DNA from: Aquitalea magnusonii
GTDB taxonomy: Bacteria > Pseudomonadota > Gammaproteobacteria > Burkholderiales > Chromobacteriaceae
Assembly (NCBI RefSeq): GCF_003202035.1
Contig: NZ_QJKC01000025.1
Location: 1 to 42,935, forward strand
Length of the DNA stretch: 42,935 nucleotides
Direction: 5' to 3'
Position numbers and translations under genes: made by a program
In this document: one piece after another, positions 41,615-42,935 of the stretch
Layout: each line of letters begins with the position of its first letter
Position numbering within the stretch: the first letter of the stretch is position 1
Notes under the pieces: model-generated
Told to the model about the DNA's origin: nothing
Database searches by the model: none
The model's input: only the letters and a program-made list of their open reading frames with translations

Positions 41615-41783
41615 ACAGTTATTCATTAGCTAATTTCTGTAATTTGTGAATGTGGCAGTGGGTGTGGGCGAAAAATTTGATGGTGCAGTGAAAATACTTG
41701 GTACTGCCAATAGTGCCTTGGTTGTGTCGAGTTTATATATGGCTTTTCTTGGCTTTGATTGGTAAATTCAATCTGGGCTTCGA

Positions 41784-42386
41784 ATGGTTTTTAAAATTTT
41801 TAGGGGTGGATTACTTGTGAAAATTTTTTCTGGAATTGCTTTTGCAATTGCTGTTCTGTTGTTGATTTCTGGTTACGTCAAAGGTCTATTATTTATTGTT
41901 TTAGGGGTGGCGTTAATTTTTTATCCGAAATTAATTGGTGGCCGTAAGGGTAAAGAAAAAAATATTCAAGTTCTTGATGGATTGAATCGCGCTGAATGGC
42001 AAGAGAATATGGATATTTCACATGCCGAGTTGAAGAAAAGTAAAAGTGCTAATCATTCGAGTTACGAAAAGTCAGCGGTTGCGTGGATTCTAGAGAAATT
42101 TCACGAGGAAAGAATTGCAAGAATTAAAATGATTCTGAAAAATTATGATTTTCTATTGGCCAAATATGGAGATGCTTCCTCCAAGGCGGCGGTTGATATC
42201 TTGGAGCATCTCAATTTGCCGAAAGTTGATGGGAAAAACCTATCATCAATATTGTACGAAGGGTACTTTATTGCAACTGAGAATGATATTCCTGCGGACA
42301 TGGTAGAGCAAATGACTGTTCGGTGTAAAGAAAAAGCTGAGATGATAATGAGTAAGACTTTGGATGTCTATGAGAAAAACAGCTAA
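41784..42386 (+). CDS. Hypothetical membrane protein
   Basis: 200 aa from ATG 41784, or 189 aa from GTG 41817, which has the better ribosome site (AGGGGTGGA). Two TM segments near the N-terminus (ISGIAFAIAVLLLISG-like and GLLFIVLGVALIFYPKLIGG), then a charged helical cytoplasmic domain (about 60-195) with likely coiled-coil character around KFHEERIARIKMILKNYDFLL. Strongly AT-rich compared with the backbone, so probably acquired. Family and function not recognised. Ends before a strong terminator. Confidence 0.7.
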   Translation: MVFKIFRGGLLVKIFSGIAFAIAVLLLISGYVKGLLFIVLGVALIFYPKLIGGRKGKEKNIQVLDGLNRAEWQENMDISHAELKKSKSANHSSYEKSAVAWILEKFHEERIARIKMILKNYDFLLAKYGDASSKAAVDILEHLNLPKVDGKNLSSILYEGYFIATENDIPADMVEQMTVRCKEKAEMIMSKTLDVYEKNS

Positions 42387-42446
42387 AATAAATAGTTGCT
42401 TTGCTGAAGTCTGAATTGATAAAGAAAGTAAAAGCAGGAGTTAATT

Positions 42447-42485
42447 AATAAATAAGCCGGTCAATGACCGGCTTATTTATTTTTC
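42447..42485. terminator. Strong bidirectional terminator
   Basis: A 14-bp perfect stem built on aataagccgg / ccggcttatt with a 7-base loop, extended by A/T pairs on both sides and followed by ttttt. Confidence 0.9.
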
Positions 42486-42842
42486 ATGCCTGTAGGTACT
42501 CCATTAGATAACCAGTTTGGCTGTAGATCGGCTGAAGTGGTCTGCATGTGAGAAGGAGAGTTACGAGCGAATTGTAACTGATCTATCGCCCTGACCCATT
42601 AGAAATGGTTTCTTCAATAGTTTGTTACAGGTCCAGCAACAGATCAGCTGCGTCTCGCGAAGCTCGGGAGCCACTATTGGTTGGAGTACTTCAGTCTGTG
42701 GCTATTGAAAGAAGACAGCTGACAATCAGTCGGTCAGCAATTGGGTTTGGCCTTTTGATCTTGCCTATACCACGATATCTAAATAGTCTTACACCGCGAG
42801 AAGAAATCAACTAAAATAATCAAGCTTACGACTACACAAAAT
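42486..42842. other. Intergenic stretch without a supported gene
   Basis: About 360 bases between the terminator and the insertion-sequence end. A 69-codon open frame (42605-42814, plus) has no ribosome site and a low-complexity, Arg/Ser-rich translation, and is not called. No repeats or RNA signals seen. Confidence 0.4.
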
Positions 42843-42935
42843 GGTCTGTCCCGCTCTCCGTGGACAGCGGGTTATGCACTCAGCACTAAGCGACGTCGCT
42901 CGTATTCAACCGGGGTGAGATACCCCAGGGTTGAA
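42843..42935 (-). mobile_element. End of an IS3-family insertion sequence
   Basis: The minus-strand frame closing at 42872 matches the C-terminus of IS3-type transposases, and the bases after it (ggtctgtcccgctctccgtgg, read on the plus strand from 42844) look like a terminal inverted repeat with the TGTC-type end. The other end lies beyond the window, so the target duplication cannot be checked and the exact edge is approximate. Confidence 0.55.
42872..42935 (-). CDS. IS3-family transposase, C-terminal end (partial)
   Basis: Only the last 20 codons fall in the window, reading STLGYLTPVEYERRRLVLSA and a stop. TLGYLTPVEYE is the usual end of the IS3 OrfB integrase (rve) domain. The gene continues beyond the right edge; nothing can be said about its integrity. 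Confidence 0.75.
   Translation of the reverse strand, partial: STLGYLTPVEYERRRLVLSA

Noticed and set aside
42605-42814. A 69-codon plus-strand frame near the right edge
   Set aside because: No ribosome site and unnatural composition; not enough to call a gene.
20834-42935. A second copy of the tRNA-Ser 3' end (attR)
   Set aside because: Only short matches were seen by eye (for example ctctccg at 42854-42860), which are not long enough.
1-42935. CRISPR arrays
   Set aside because: No regularly spaced direct repeats of 25-40 bases were seen. The only close tandem repeat is the 13-base pair at 28344-28371.

Overview
The window looks like a chromosomal segment of a betaproteobacterium, most likely Neisseriales/Chromobacteriaceae (Chromobacterium- or Aquitalea-like). 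This is inferred from GC-rich codon use, the ~1600-residue NAD-glutamate dehydrogenase, the AraC-type ArgR-like regulator and the gene mix. No taxonomic search was possible.

1-20.8 kb reads as ordinary backbone. It opens with the 3' end of a 5S rRNA gene and its terminator, then a membrane sensor histidine kinase. A minus-strand operon follows, resembling Pseudomonas aotJQMOP-argR: two tandem basic amino-acid binding proteins, two permeases, an ATPase and a DJ-1/PfpI-AraC regulator. A perfect GC hairpin sits at every junction of this operon where the genes do not overlap. Divergent from it is gdhB (NAD-dependent glutamate dehydrogenase), whose leader has two exact matches to the P. aeruginosa ArgR half-site TGTCGC-N8-AA. 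Transport of arginine-type amino acids and oxidation of the resulting glutamate therefore appear to share one regulon. Next come a small hypothetical gene, a complete RND efflux operon (pump, adaptor, outer-membrane lipoprotein) and a GNAT acetyltransferase.

20.7-31.5 kb is accessory DNA. A tRNA-Ser(GGA) gene with an excellent promoter is followed by a 583-residue tyrosine recombinase, the classic layout of an element integrated in a tRNA 3' end. No second attachment site is visible. Cargo: a HipA-type kinase with no adjacent HipB, a DUF3223 protein, a two-gene Hachiman defence system (HamA DUF1837 nuclease and HamB helicase), several small helix-turn-helix proteins (one a remnant), and a conserved-looking hypothetical. 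Beyond these lies 1.2 kb of protein-free, hairpin-rich DNA: a five-hairpin structured RNA candidate with GAAA/UUCG/GAAA tetraloops, then what reads as an ORF-less, possibly truncated group II intron.

31.9-41.6 kb holds a less familiar cluster. It contains a secreted beta-barrel-type protein next to a TPR/outer-membrane-barrel protein resembling Slam (type XI secretion), a YbjN-like protein, a secreted caspase-like protease with Sel1-type repeats, an ECF-type sigma factor overlapping a one-TM anti-sigma candidate, and a large membrane protein with ten CxxC motifs and Sel1 repeats. The divergent region between the Slam-like and YbjN-like genes carries two inverted copies of one promoter-like element (GAACC-N15-GCGAAGAAGGG). 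This suggests that a single sigma factor, perhaps the neighbouring one, drives both. It is the best candidate here for an undescribed system. The window ends in a hypothetical membrane protein, a strong terminator and the edge of an IS3-type insertion sequence.
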